From Pseudomonadota bacterium (lineage in GTDB: Bacteria; Pseudomonadota; Alphaproteobacteria; Azospirillales; Azospirillaceae), in the NCBI GenBank assembly GCA_023416455.1, contig JAEZHQ010000447.1, forward strand, positions 1 to 16,986: DNA of 16,986 nucleotides. Direction: 5' to 3'. A program made the translations under genes and the position numbers. The notes under the pieces are model-generated. The model ran no database searches. It saw only the letters and a list, made by a program, of their open reading frames with translations, and was not told where the DNA came from. Of the stretch, positions 1-7,220 are shown in pieces (positions within the stretch are counted from its first letter, which is position 1; each line of letters begins with the position of its first letter).

Positions 1-132
1 GGCCCCGGCCGCGCCACCTTCGTCGCCTGCCAGGTCTCCATGGAGAGCGGCTGGAAGGAGTGCCAGCCGGCCCCCGACCCGCGCGCCCACGGCCTCGCCT
101 TCCTGATCGAGACCGAGCGCGGGGAGGATTGA
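1..132 (+). CDS. C-terminal end of an unidentified protein (partial)
   Basis: Frame 1 is open from the window edge to a TGA at 130-132 and gives 43 residues ending in LIETERGED. The stretch contains two cysteines and a Trp (FVACQV, SGWKECQP) and shows high-GC coding codon use. The start and most of the gene lie outside the window. I do not recognise the family, and too little is visible to assign a function. A 6-bp GC hairpin (arms 144-149 and 154-159) follows the stop and could be part of a terminator, although no T-run follows it. Confidence 0.6.
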   Translation, partial: GPGRATFVACQVSMESGWKECQPAPDPRAHGLAFLIETERGED

Positions 133-215
133 CAGGATTTCCGCGCGCCCCCCGGCGCGAGGCCCGGATCGGGGCGGCCATGACCGGCACGCCATGGCGC
201 ATCCACCCGATCGGG

Positions 216-223
216 GCTATGTA
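216..223 (+). promoter_or_regulatory. Candidate -10 element for the aminotransferase gene
   Basis: GCTATGTA lies about 35 bases before the ATG at 258 and resembles the GCTA-type -10 elements seen before other genes in this window. No good -35 is visible. If it is real, transcription would begin near 230. That would rule out the in-frame ATGs at 180 and 219 and favour the one at 258. Confidence 0.3.
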
Positions 224-257
224 TCGGACCATCGGCAAACCAACCCGAACGGCCAAG

Positions 258-1424
258 ATGCTTCCCAAAAGCCTTCCTCCCCTGACCGTATCCAAGCGCG
301 GCGCCATCCCGCCCTTCTTCGTCATGGAGGTCATGCGCGCCGCCGCCGAGCGCGAGGCCGCCGGGCTGGAGGTTCTGCACATGGAGGTGGGCCAGCCTTC
401 CACCGGCGCGCCCAAGGGGGTCCTGGAGGCGGCCCACCGCATGCTCGACTCCGACGTGCTCGGCTACACCGGGGCGCTCGGCATCCCGGCGCTGCGCGCC
501 GCCATCGCCCGCTGGTACGGCGACCGCTACGGCGTCACGGTCCCGGAGCGGCGGGTGGTGGTGACCACCGGCTCGTCCGGCGCCTTCCAGCTCGGCTTCC
601 TCGCCGCCTTCGATCCGGGCGACCGGGTCGCCATGGCCTCGCCCAGCTACCCGGCCTACCGGCACACGCTGACCGCCATCGGCGTCGAGCCGGTGGAGCT
701 GCCGACCGGCCCCGAACACCGCTTCCAGCCCACGGTCGAGCTGCTGGAGCGGCTCGACCGGCCCGTGCAGGGGCTGATCGTGGCAAGCCCGGCCAACCCC
801 ACCGGCACCATGCTGAGCCGGGAGGAGCTGACCGCGCTGTCCGCCTGGTGCGACGCCCGCGGCGTGCGGCTGGTGTCGGACGAGATTTACCACGGCCTGA
901 CCTACGGCCAGGAGGCGGTCACCGCCGCCGCGGTCAACGAGCGGGCGCTGGTGGTCAACAGCTTCTCCAAATACTTCTCCATGACCGGCTGGCGGCTCGG
1001 CTGGATGGTCGTCCCGGACGACCTGATCCGCTCGGTGGAGTGTTTGGCGCAGAACCTGTTCATCTCCGCACCCAGCCTGTCGCAGGCGGCGGCCGTCGCC
1101 GCCTTCGGCTGCACGGAGGAGCTGGACGGCCATGTCGCCCGCTACGCGCGCAACCGCCGGATTCTGCTGGAGGAATTGCCCAAGGCCGGCTTCGACCGGC
1201 TGGCCCCGGCCGACGGGGCCTTCTACGTCTACGCCGACGTCTCGGCGATGACCGACGACAGCGAAGCCTTTTGCAAGCGCATCCTGGCCGAGACCGGGAT
1301 CGCCTGCACGCCGGGGATCGACTTCGACCCGGCGCGCGGCCGGCGTTTCCTGCGCTTCAGCTTCGCCGGCGCCGAGGCGACCATCGCCGAGGCGGCCCGG
1401 CGCCTGATCGCCTGGCGGGGCTAG
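258..1424 (+). CDS. PLP-dependent aminotransferase, class I/II (fold type I)
   Basis: This 388-residue protein has the usual length of the AAT-I family, which transfers amino groups between amino and keto acids using pyridoxal phosphate in the cytoplasm. Visible hallmarks are an N-terminal substrate-arm segment (SKRGAIPPFFVMEVM), GQPSTGAP, the cofactor-phosphate region TTGSSGAFQLGF, ASPANPTGT, SDEIYHGLTY, and NSFSKYFSMTGWRLGW, in which Lys238 should form the Schiff base. The C-terminal domain ends in GRRFLRFSFAG, whose Arg normally binds the substrate alpha-carboxylate. The substrate cannot be read from sequence; an aspartate- or aromatic-type enzyme is possible. I chose the ATG at 258 because homologous sequence starts there and a promoter-like element overlaps the earlier ATG at 219. 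ATG 219 or 180 remain possible, and neither has a clear Shine-Dalgarno. The gene faces gshA tail to tail. Confidence 0.9.
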   Translation: MLPKSLPPLTVSKRGAIPPFFVMEVMRAAAEREAAGLEVLHMEVGQPSTGAPKGVLEAAHRMLDSDVLGYTGALGIPALRAAIARWYGDRYGVTVPERRVVVTTGSSGAFQLGFLAAFDPGDRVAMASPSYPAYRHTLTAIGVEPVELPTGPEHRFQPTVELLERLDRPVQGLIVASPANPTGTMLSREELTALSAWCDARGVRLVSDEIYHGLTYGQEAVTAAAVNERALVVNSFSKYFSMTGWRLGWMVVPDDLIRSVECLAQNLFISAPSLSQAAAVAAFGCTEELDGHVARYARNRRILLEELPKAGFDRLAPADGAFYVYADVSAMTDDSEAFCKRILAETGIACTPGIDFDPARGRRFLRFSFAGAEATIAEAARRLIAWRG

Positions 1425-1444
1425 ACGCGGCGCCGGGCGCGTGT

Positions 1445-1512
1445 TGACGGCGGCGCCGGCCGCCGCCGTCAGTGTAGGTGCGGATTGACGGCGGCGCCGG
1501 CCGCCGCCGTCA
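1445..1512. repeat. Two identical 27-bp hairpins between convergent genes (likely bidirectional terminator)
   Basis: An identical 27-base element occurs at 1445-1471 and 1486-1512, a 41-base period. Each copy has perfect 11-bp arms (TGACGGCGGCG and its complement) around the loop CCGGC. They sit between the stop of the aminotransferase (+) and the stop of gshA (-), where transcription from both sides converges. No T-run follows on either strand, so ordinary intrinsic termination is uncertain; transcript-end protection is an alternative role. The second copy abuts the duplicated gshA stop region. Confidence 0.65.
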
Positions 1513-1534
1513 GTAGGCGTATCAGTAGGCGTAT
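1511..1534. repeat. 12-bp tandem duplication spanning the gshA stop codon
   Basis: CAGTAGGCGTAT occurs twice head to tail at 1511-1522 and 1523-1534. On the minus strand it encodes Tyr-Ala-Tyr-stop followed by the same four codons again in frame, so the gene's end has been copied just behind itself. The first stop met (1522-1524) ends the protein. Confidence 0.8.
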
Positions 1535-2886
1535 TCGCGGAAGACCGGATCGACGCTGCCGCCCCAGGGGCCGTGGAACTTGGCGAGCAGCTCGTCGGCC
1601 GGGGTCTCGCCCGATTCGGCGATGGCGGTCAGCGTGTCGAGGAAATGGGTCTCGTCGTCGCCCCAGTTGTCGTTGCGGGCGCGGCGGGCGAGGCCGCCGC
1701 GGGCGATGGCCAGCACCTCCAGCGCCACCTCGCGCACCGTGCGGTCGCGGAAGGTGGTGCGCAGGGCGTGGCGCGGCACCTCGGCGCGCAGATGGGCGCG
1801 CTCCTCGGCGGTCCAGCCCTTGACGAGGTCCCAGGCGGCGTCCAGCGCCTCGGAGTCGTAGAGCAGCCCGACCCACAGCGCCGGCAGCGCGCACAGGCGC
1901 CGCCACGGGCCGCCGTCGGCGCCGCGCATCTCCAGGTACTTCTTCAGGCGCACCTCGGGGAAGGCGGTCGTCAGATGGTCGGCCCAGTCGGTGATCAGCG
2001 GCGCCTCGCCCGGCAGAACCGGCAGCCGGCCGTCCAGGAAGTCGCGGAAGGACAGGCCGGCGGCGTCGATGTAGGCGCCGTCGCGGTAGACGAAATACAT
2101 CGGCACGTCGAGCATGTAGTCCACGTAGCGCTCGAAGCCGAAGCTGTCCTCGAAGACGAAGGGAAGGTCGCCGGTGCGGTCGGGGTCGGTGTCGGTCCAG
2201 ATGTGGCTGCGGAAGCTCTGGAAGCCGTTGGGCCGGCCCTCGGTGAAGGGCGAGTTGGCGAACAGCGCTGTGGCGATGGGCTGGAGGGCAAGGCTGACGC
2301 GGAACTTCCGCACCATGTCGGCTTCCGAGCCGAAGTCCAGATTGACCTGGACGGTGCAGGTCCGGGTCATCATGTCGAGCCCCAGCCCGCCGCGCTTGGG
2401 CATGTAGTCGCCCATGATCCGGTAGCGCCCCTTGGGCATCCACGGGATCTCATCACGCCGCCACTTGGGCTGGAAGCCCAGCCCCATCATGGCGATGCCC
2501 AGCTCGGCCCCGACCTCCTTCACCTGGTGCAGGTGGTGGTGGACCTCGGCGCAGGTCTGGTGCAGGGTTTCCAGCGGGGCGCCCGACAGCTCCACCTGCC
2601 CGCCCGGCTCCAGCGTGATGTTGGCCATGCCCTGGAGCAGGGCGATGACCTTGCCGTTTTCCTCCACCGGCTCCCAGCCGTAGCGCTGGAGGCGGCCCAG
2701 CACCTCCCCGATTCCATCCGGCCCGTCGTAGGGCAGCGGGCGCAGGTCGGACACCCGGTAGGCGAACTTCTCGTGCTCGGTCCCGATGCGCCAGTCCCCC
2801 GCCGGTTTGCAGCCCGATTCCAGGTAGGCGATGAGCTGGCGGCGGTCGGTGATCGGCTCACCACGCGATTTCGGGGGTGCGGACAT
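1522..2886 (-). CDS. gshA: Glutamate-cysteine ligase (gamma-glutamylcysteine synthetase)
   Basis: This 454-residue protein is full length for the alphaproteobacterial/plant-type enzyme (EC 6.3.2.2). It joins glutamate and cysteine with ATP in the first step of glutathione synthesis in the cytosol. Hallmarks are GTEHEKF (35-41), LEPGGQVELSGAP (92-104) in the ATP-grasp-like active site, RTCTVQVNLDF (175-185), FANSPF (209-214), SFRSHIWTDTDPDRTG (224-239) and EVRLKKYLEMRGAD (311-324). The start is the ATG at 2886, with GGGAG about 7 bases upstream, and the encoded MSAPPKSRGE matches where such proteins begin. It lies 22 bases behind rsmE on the same strand, so the two are probably co-transcribed from the rsmE promoter. 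gshB is not in the window. The only oddity is the 12-bp duplication at its stop codon. Confidence 0.95.
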   Translation of the reverse strand: MSAPPKSRGEPITDRRQLIAYLESGCKPAGDWRIGTEHEKFAYRVSDLRPLPYDGPDGIGEVLGRLQRYGWEPVEENGKVIALLQGMANITLEPGGQVELSGAPLETLHQTCAEVHHHLHQVKEVGAELGIAMMGLGFQPKWRRDEIPWMPKGRYRIMGDYMPKRGGLGLDMMTRTCTVQVNLDFGSEADMVRKFRVSLALQPIATALFANSPFTEGRPNGFQSFRSHIWTDTDPDRTGDLPFVFEDSFGFERYVDYMLDVPMYFVYRDGAYIDAAGLSFRDFLDGRLPVLPGEAPLITDWADHLTTAFPEVRLKKYLEMRGADGGPWRRLCALPALWVGLLYDSEALDAAWDLVKGWTAEERAHLRAEVPRHALRTTFRDRTVREVALEVLAIARGGLARRARNDNWGDDETHFLDTLTAIAESGETPADELLAKFHGPWGGSVDPVFREYAY

Positions 2887-2908
2887 AAAAGCTCCCGCTG
2901 TCGGGTCA

Positions 2909-3709
2909 TCAAAAGGCCGGATCGGCCGGTGAACGGAAGGGCGGCCGGACGTCGTCCCGGGTCCCGGCGCCGTCGGCCGCCCAGTCCCCGGCAAGGGCCT
3001 GCCAGCAGGCCAGCGCCGCAACCACCGCCGTGTCTGCCCGCAGGATGCGGGGCCCCAGACCGACCGGGACAACAAAGGGGAGTTTCGAAACTTCGTCAAG
3101 TTCCGACTGTGCAAAGCCGCCCTCCGGTCCGACCAGGACGGCGGCCGGCCCCGGCCCGCCGTCCCGCACCGCCGCGGCGATGGGGCGCGCCTGCCCGGTC
3201 TCGGCGCACAGGTAGAGCCGGCGCCCCTCCGGCCAATCGGCGAGCGCCCGGGCCAGGGGCACCGGCTCGGCCAGATCGGGCACGGTCAGCCGCTCGCACT
3301 GCTCGGCGGCCTCGATCGCGTTGGCGCGCAGCCGCTCCAGGTTGACGCGGCTGGGGTCGGTGCGGCGGGTGAAGACCGGCCACAGGCGCGACACCCCCAG
3401 CTCGCTCGCCTTTTCCGCCACGAAATCGATGCGCCCGCGCTTGATCGGCGCGAACAGAAGCCACAGGTCCGGGCCGTCCGCCTGGGGACGGCGCTGCTCC
3501 GCCACGGCGAGCGAGCACCAGCCCTTGCCGAATCCGTCGATGGCGGCCAGCCATTCCCCGTCCCGGCCGTTGAACACCGCGACCGCGTCGCCCTTGTCGA
3601 GCCGCAGCACATGGCGCAGGAAATGCGCCCGCTCGTGGTCGAGCCCCACCGCCTGGCCTTCCGCCAGGGGGCTGTCCACATAGAGACGGGTCTTGGGCTG
3701 TCCGGGCAT
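2909..3709 (-). CDS. rsmE: 16S rRNA (uracil-1498-N3)-methyltransferase
   Basis: This 266-residue SPOUT-class (trefoil-knot) methyltransferase makes m3U1498 in 16S rRNA within the assembled 30S subunit, using S-adenosylmethionine. The N-terminal PUA-like RNA-binding part covers about residues 1-70 (HERAHFLRHVLRLDKGDAV). The knot bears the family's AdoMet-binding signatures LVGPEGGF (192-199) and LGPRILRADTA (218-228). Usual length is about 240-250; the extra residues are a loose, charged C-terminal tail after 240 that need not be folded. The ATG at 3709 has GGAG about 8 bases upstream. The gene ends in two consecutive TGA codons (2909-2911, 2906-2908), 22 bases before gshA. A strong TATAGT -10 lies upstream. 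The rsmE-gshA pairing is, from memory, common in alphaproteobacteria. Confidence 0.94.
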   Translation of the reverse strand: MPGQPKTRLYVDSPLAEGQAVGLDHERAHFLRHVLRLDKGDAVAVFNGRDGEWLAAIDGFGKGWCSLAVAEQRRPQADGPDLWLLFAPIKRGRIDFVAEKASELGVSRLWPVFTRRTDPSRVNLERLRANAIEAAEQCERLTVPDLAEPVPLARALADWPEGRRLYLCAETGQARPIAAAVRDGGPGPAAVLVGPEGGFAQSELDEVSKLPFVVPVGLGPRILRADTAVVAALACWQALAGDWAADGAGTRDDVRPPFRSPADPAF

Positions 3710-3735
3710 CGGTCGGTCTCCGCTGTGCGGGGCCG

Positions 3736-3741
3736 ACTATA
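3736..3741 (-). promoter_or_regulatory. Candidate -10 box of the rsmE-gshA operon
   Basis: On the minus strand this reads TATAGT, within GCTATAGT, a 5/6 match to the sigma-70 -10 consensus. It lies about 27 bases before the rsmE ATG. The -35 region at 17-bp spacing is GC-rich and poor, so an activator or an alphaproteobacterial variant promoter is possible. Confidence 0.5.
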
Positions 3742-3783
3742 GCGGCAAGCGGCCCGCCGCCGCGAGCGGTCCGCGCGCCGCTT

Positions 3784-3827
3784 CATACGGCCGGCGCATG
3801 AACGCTTCATGTTCGGCCGGCCGTATG
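3784..3827. promoter_or_regulatory. Nested palindrome upstream of the rsmE promoter
   Basis: Perfect 12-bp arms CATACGGCCGGC (3784-3795) and GCCGGCCGTATG (3816-3827) enclose a second palindrome, CATGAA (3797-3802) and TTCATG (3806-3811), around a 3-base centre. The element sits between the stop of the sensor kinase gene and the candidate rsmE -10 box. It could be an operator, a cruciform, or an RNA hairpin ending the kinase transcript; no T-run follows on the minus strand. The rest of the 3710-3908 gap holds nothing coding that I can support. Confidence 0.55.
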
Positions 3828-3908
3828 CCCCTTTCGCACGTCGCTGGGCAACGTGCTGCCGGGTTTGAATCGAAGGCGCTTGAGGGAAGCCATCAAACGC
3901 CTTCGGAA

Positions 3909-6833
3909 TCAGTCCCCCGACACCCGCGATTCCCGCCGCTCCGGCGCGTCCGCCGTCCGCCGCAGCTCCTCCAGAAGCCGGCGCAGGGCCTCCGGGCGGA
4001 CCGGCTTGTGCAGGATGGCGATGCGCTGGCGCGCCGCCTCGGCCTCCAGCCCGGGCTCGGTGTCGCCGGTGAGGAGGACGGCCGGCAGGCCGCCGCCGCA
4101 GGCGGCGCGCAGCGCCCGGATGGCCTCGATCCCGGTCTGCCCGTCGCGCAGGTGGTAGTCGGCGAGCAGCACGTCGGGAGGGCGGGGATCGGCGGCGACC
4201 TCGCCCATGGCCGCTTCCAGGTCATCGGCGGCGATGACCCGGTAGTCCCAGCTTTCCAGCATGGCGCGCAGCCCTTCCAGGATGATCGCCTGGTCGTCGA
4301 TGACGAGGGCCAGCGGCTGGCGATCCGCCGCGCCCTGGTGCGCCGGTGCCGCCGCCGGTGCCGCCGCGCCGCCCGCCCTCAGCGGCACCGCGACCGTGAA
4401 GACCGACCCGCGCCCCGGCACCGAGCGGACCGTCAGCGGGTGGCCGAGCAGCCGCGCCAGCCGCTTCACAATGGCGAGGCCGAGGCCGAGGCCCTGGTTG
4501 CGGTCGCGCTCCGGGTTCCCGATCTGGACGAACTCCTCGAAGATCTCGTCCTGGTGACCGGACGGAATGCCGGTCCCGGTGTCCCACACCTCGATGCGCA
4601 GGCGGTCGCCGCGCCGCCGGGCGCCCACCAGGACGCCGCCCCGGACGGTGTATTTGAGGGCGTTCTCCATGAGGTTGCCGACGATGCGGCCGAGCAGCGT
4701 CGGGTCGCTGTCGACCATCACCTCGGGGCAGACGACCGTCAGCCGCAGCCCCTTCCCGGCAAAGCGCGGCGCGTATTCGGTCTCCAGGCGCCGCAGCAGC
4801 GCGGCAGCGGGCAGGGCTGCCCGCTGCGGCACGACCACCCCGGCGTCCAGCTTGGACAGGTCGAGGATGCCGTCGAGCAGGAGCTTCAGCGCGTCGAGCG
4901 CCTCCTGCATGGTGCCGACCAGGTCCCGGGCGCCGTGCCCGGCCAGCCGCTCCGACAGGATGTGGACGAAGAACAGCAGCGACTGCACCGGCTGGCGCAG
5001 GTCGTGGCTGGCCGCGGCGAGGAACTTGGACTTGGCGATGTTGGCGCGCTCCGCCTCCTCCTTGGCCTTGTGGAGTTGCTCCTCGATGCCCTTGCGCTCG
5101 GTGATGTCGAGGTAGAGGCCGCTTACGCGGGCGGCACCGCCCCCATCGCCATCGCCATCGCCGGGAACGGTTCGGCCGACCGCGCCGATCCAGCGGATCC
5201 CGCCCCCGGGATGGACGACACGGAACTCCAGCGCCAGCGGGGTGCCGCGCTCCACCGCCATGCGCATGGCGGCCCAGAAGGCGTCGCGGTCCTCGGGATG
5301 GAGGCGGCGGCCGATGGTCTCCGGCGTCGGGTCGCCCTCGGGCCGCCCGTAACCGAACAGCGGCCACAGGCTGTCCGACCAGGTGATCCGGTCGCCGGGA
5401 ACGCTCCAGTCCCAGAGCCCGGCCTGGGCGAAGGCCAGGGCGAAGGCCAGCCGGTCCTCCCCTTCGCGGCGGGCGCGCTCAACCTCGTGCTGGTCGGTGA
5501 CGTCGAGCAGGACACCGTCCCAGACCACCGCGCCGTCCTCGCCCATCCCGGTGGTGGCGTGGGCGCGGATCCGGCGGAGACGGCCGCCGGCGTCACGGAC
5601 GGCGGCGTCCAGACGCAGGGGCTCCAGCGTGCGCGCGGACAGCGCGACGGAGTCGCACCAGCGCCGCGCCGCCCCGCCGTCGAGCCGCCGTTCGACCAGC
5701 CCGAGCGGGTCGGTGCCCTCGCCCGGCGCCGGCTCCGGGCAAGGCCCCAGTAGGTCGGCCAGGCCGTCGCCGGCGTAAGGGCAGCTCACCCGTCCGTCGG
5801 GGTGCAGCACGCGGCGGAAGATGATGCCCGGAAGGTTGGCGGCGATGTCGGCCAGCCGCCGTTCGGTGGCCTTCTCCGCCCGCAGCGCCGCCAGGCCCCG
5901 CTCGGCCTCCTGGCGGCGGGTGAAGGCGGCGATCAGGCCGGCGCCGAAGAGCGCCGCCAGGACCAGGGCCAGCGCCCCGCCGCCGAACAGGAAGAGCCGG
6001 CTGCGCACCAGCGGCGCCATCACCACCCGCTGCGGCGCTCCCGCCACCACCGTCCAGCCGGCCCCCGGCGGGAAGCCCGGCAGCGGGACGACCGCCGACG
6101 CGATGAGGAAGGGCTCGCCGGCCAGCAGCGTCGCGACGTAGACGCCGCCGCCCGCCCGCAGCCCTTCCAGCACGGGGTCGCCCGGCGGGCTGCCGACGAC
6201 GAGATCCTGCGGCCCCGGCGACTGGGTGCGCGCGACCACCGTTTCGTGATGGTCGATCAGCGCGATCCGGCCGCTTTCGGCCAGGAGATGCCGCTTGAGC
6301 AGGCCGTGGAAGGTCCAGGCCGGCAGCAGCGCGCCAAGCACCTGCACCACCCGCCCCTCGCGCAGCACCGGAACCGCCAGCCCGACCACCGGCTCCGCCG
6401 GCCAGGCGGCCCGCGGGAGCAGCCCGGTCGCCCGGGCCTCGCCGCTGTCCAGGACCCGGGCGATCTCCTGCGGGTCGAAGGCGGGGGGCAGCGCCTCCCC
6501 ATCGGCGGCGCGCGTGTCGACGAGTGTCCGCTGGCCATCGGCCAGGACGATGGCCAGCCAGTCCGGATGGGTCTGCACGGCGCGGCGCGCCTGGGCCGCG
6601 AAGGCGGCGAGGTCGCCCTGCCCGACCGCCTGCGCCAGCATGACAAGGCCGGCGAACTCCCGCACCATGTCGCGCTCCACCGCCGCGGCCGCGGTGCGGG
6701 CGCTCTGGCGAATCTGCTCCTCGACGGCGGCGCGCCCGCGCGCCTCGATGATCGACAGGGTGATCGCGGCGAAGGTGGTCACCGGCAACAGGGTCACCAC
6801 CGCCAGCAGGGCAAGCTGACGCACGCTCAGCAT
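3909..6833 (-). CDS. Membrane-bound hybrid sensor histidine kinase (Cache-PAS-PAS-HisKA-HATPase-REC)
   Basis: This 974-residue protein starts with a membrane anchor (about 4-28). A periplasmic double-Cache-like region (about 30-278) follows, then a second membrane helix (279-304) and two PAS segments (about 325-448 and 459-580, the second ending LYLDITERK). The HisKA box is ASHDLRQPVQ, with His610 as the expected phosphorylation site. The ATPase has an N-box (GNLMENALKYT, Asn724), G1 (VWDTGTGIP), F-box (FEEFVQIGN) and G2 (GLGLGLAIV). A C-terminal receiver (841-958) has acidic pair Asp846/847, acceptor Asp892, Thr922 and Lys943. All catalytic residues are present. The HDLRQP box plus the receiver's ADYHLRDGQTGIEAIRALR resembles the NahK/ErcS-type hybrid kinases of Pseudomonas. 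No response regulator lies nearby, so partner and ligand are unknown. I chose the ATG at 6833 because the hydrophobic anchor begins there; it lacks a clear Shine-Dalgarno. A TTG at 6929 would add 32 residues. Confidence 0.92.
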   Translation of the reverse strand: MLSVRQLALLAVVTLLPVTTFAAITLSIIEARGRAAVEEQIRQSARTAAAAVERDMVREFAGLVMLAQAVGQGDLAAFAAQARRAVQTHPDWLAIVLADGQRTLVDTRAADGEALPPAFDPQEIARVLDSGEARATGLLPRAAWPAEPVVGLAVPVLREGRVVQVLGALLPAWTFHGLLKRHLLAESGRIALIDHHETVVARTQSPGPQDLVVGSPPGDPVLEGLRAGGGVYVATLLAGEPFLIASAVVPLPGFPPGAGWTVVAGAPQRVVMAPLVRSRLFLFGGGALALVLAALFGAGLIAAFTRRQEAERGLAALRAEKATERRLADIAANLPGIIFRRVLHPDGRVSCPYAGDGLADLLGPCPEPAPGEGTDPLGLVERRLDGGAARRWCDSVALSARTLEPLRLDAAVRDAGGRLRRIRAHATTGMGEDGAVVWDGVLLDVTDQHEVERARREGEDRLAFALAFAQAGLWDWSVPGDRITWSDSLWPLFGYGRPEGDPTPETIGRRLHPEDRDAFWAAMRMAVERGTPLALEFRVVHPGGGIRWIGAVGRTVPGDGDGDGGGAARVSGLYLDITERKGIEEQLHKAKEEAERANIAKSKFLAAASHDLRQPVQSLLFFVHILSERLAGHGARDLVGTMQEALDALKLLLDGILDLSKLDAGVVVPQRAALPAAALLRRLETEYAPRFAGKGLRLTVVCPEVMVDSDPTLLGRIVGNLMENALKYTVRGGVLVGARRRGDRLRIEVWDTGTGIPSGHQDEIFEEFVQIGNPERDRNQGLGLGLAIVKRLARLLGHPLTVRSVPGRGSVFTVAVPLRAGGAAAPAAAPAHQGAADRQPLALVIDDQAIILEGLRAMLESWDYRVIAADDLEAAMGEVAADPRPPDVLLADYHLRDGQTGIEAIRALRAACGGGLPAVLLTGDTEPGLEAEAARQRIAILHKPVRPEALRRLLEELRRTADAPERRESRVSGD

Positions 6834-6854
6834 GGCAGCACGCTCAGCATGGCA
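6821..6854 (-). repeat. 17-bp tandem duplication over the kinase start codon, creating a 7-codon upstream ORF
   Basis: GCACGCTCAGCATGGCA occurs twice in direct succession (6821-6837 and 6838-6854). On the minus strand each copy carries ATGCTGAGCGTG. The upstream ATG (6850) is out of frame with the kinase. It opens a seven-codon peptide (MLSVLPC) whose TGA at 6827-6829 overlaps codons 2-3 of the kinase reading frame. It may be neutral, or a translational-coupling leader. Confidence 0.7.
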
Positions 6855-6977
6855 AGGAGCCGTGACGGCGCGCCAACCCGGCCGGACCGTACCCGTTGGC
6901 GCGGCGGCGGACCCTTCGGCGATGGGCAATTCCCCTCATGGCCGGTCGCCCGCTCCGCTTGGTGTCACGTCACAGCC

Positions 6978-7005
6978 ATTATCCGGCGCAGGGCGGAAAC
7001 AGCAA
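6978..7005 (-). promoter_or_regulatory. Candidate promoter of the sensor kinase gene
   Basis: On the minus strand TTGCTG (7000-7005) and GATAAT (6978-6983) are separated by 16 bases. The -10 matches consensus at 5 of 6 positions; the -35 is weaker. Transcription would begin near 6971, giving a leader of about 140 bases that includes the duplicated start region. The whole divergent gap between the kinase and ubiA (6834-7220, 387 bases) contains this element, the ubiA promoter candidate and small GC-rich inverted repeats. I see no gene in it. Confidence 0.4.
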
Positions 7006-7054
7006 GGGCTTTGATCGGGGGAATCCCCATTCCGGACGGCGGTCCGCCGCGGTC

Positions 7055-7083
7055 TTGCGGCGGCAGGGAACGGCCGCTACCCT
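7055..7083 (+). promoter_or_regulatory. Candidate promoter of ubiA
   Basis: TTGCGG (7055-7060) and TACCCT (7078-7083) are spaced by exactly 17 bases, and the -10 is preceded by GC to give GCTACCCT. Both hexamers are only partial matches. The predicted start near 7090 would give a leader of about 130 bases before the ubiA ATG. Confidence 0.4.
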
Positions 7084-7220
7084 GGCCGCGCAAGGCCACG
7101 GGCGGGGCCGCGGCGGGACGCCGGACGCGCCGGACGGGTCCCGCCGGCGGCCTCCTGCGGCCCGCGGCCCCTTTTTTGTCACCGACCCGACCGCCAACCG
7201 TCAATCGCACGGCAGACCGC

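Noticed and set aside
1573..3345. A 590-codon plus-strand open frame
   Set aside because: It is antisense to gshA and rsmE, which both carry clear family motifs.
3693..5753. A 686-codon plus-strand open frame
   Set aside because: It is antisense to the sensor kinase, is Arg/Ala/Pro/Gln-rich and has no recognisable motif, whereas the kinase frame shows every catalytic box.
6872..6900. GCCAAC/GTTGGC inverted repeat upstream of the kinase
   Set aside because: Arms are only 6 bp with a 17-base spacer, which is expected by chance in sequence of this composition.
5802..7220. In-frame N-terminal extension of UbiA by 473 codons
   Set aside because: It overlaps the kinase gene antisense and the divergent promoter region. 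UbiA homology starts after 7221 and the product from there has normal length.
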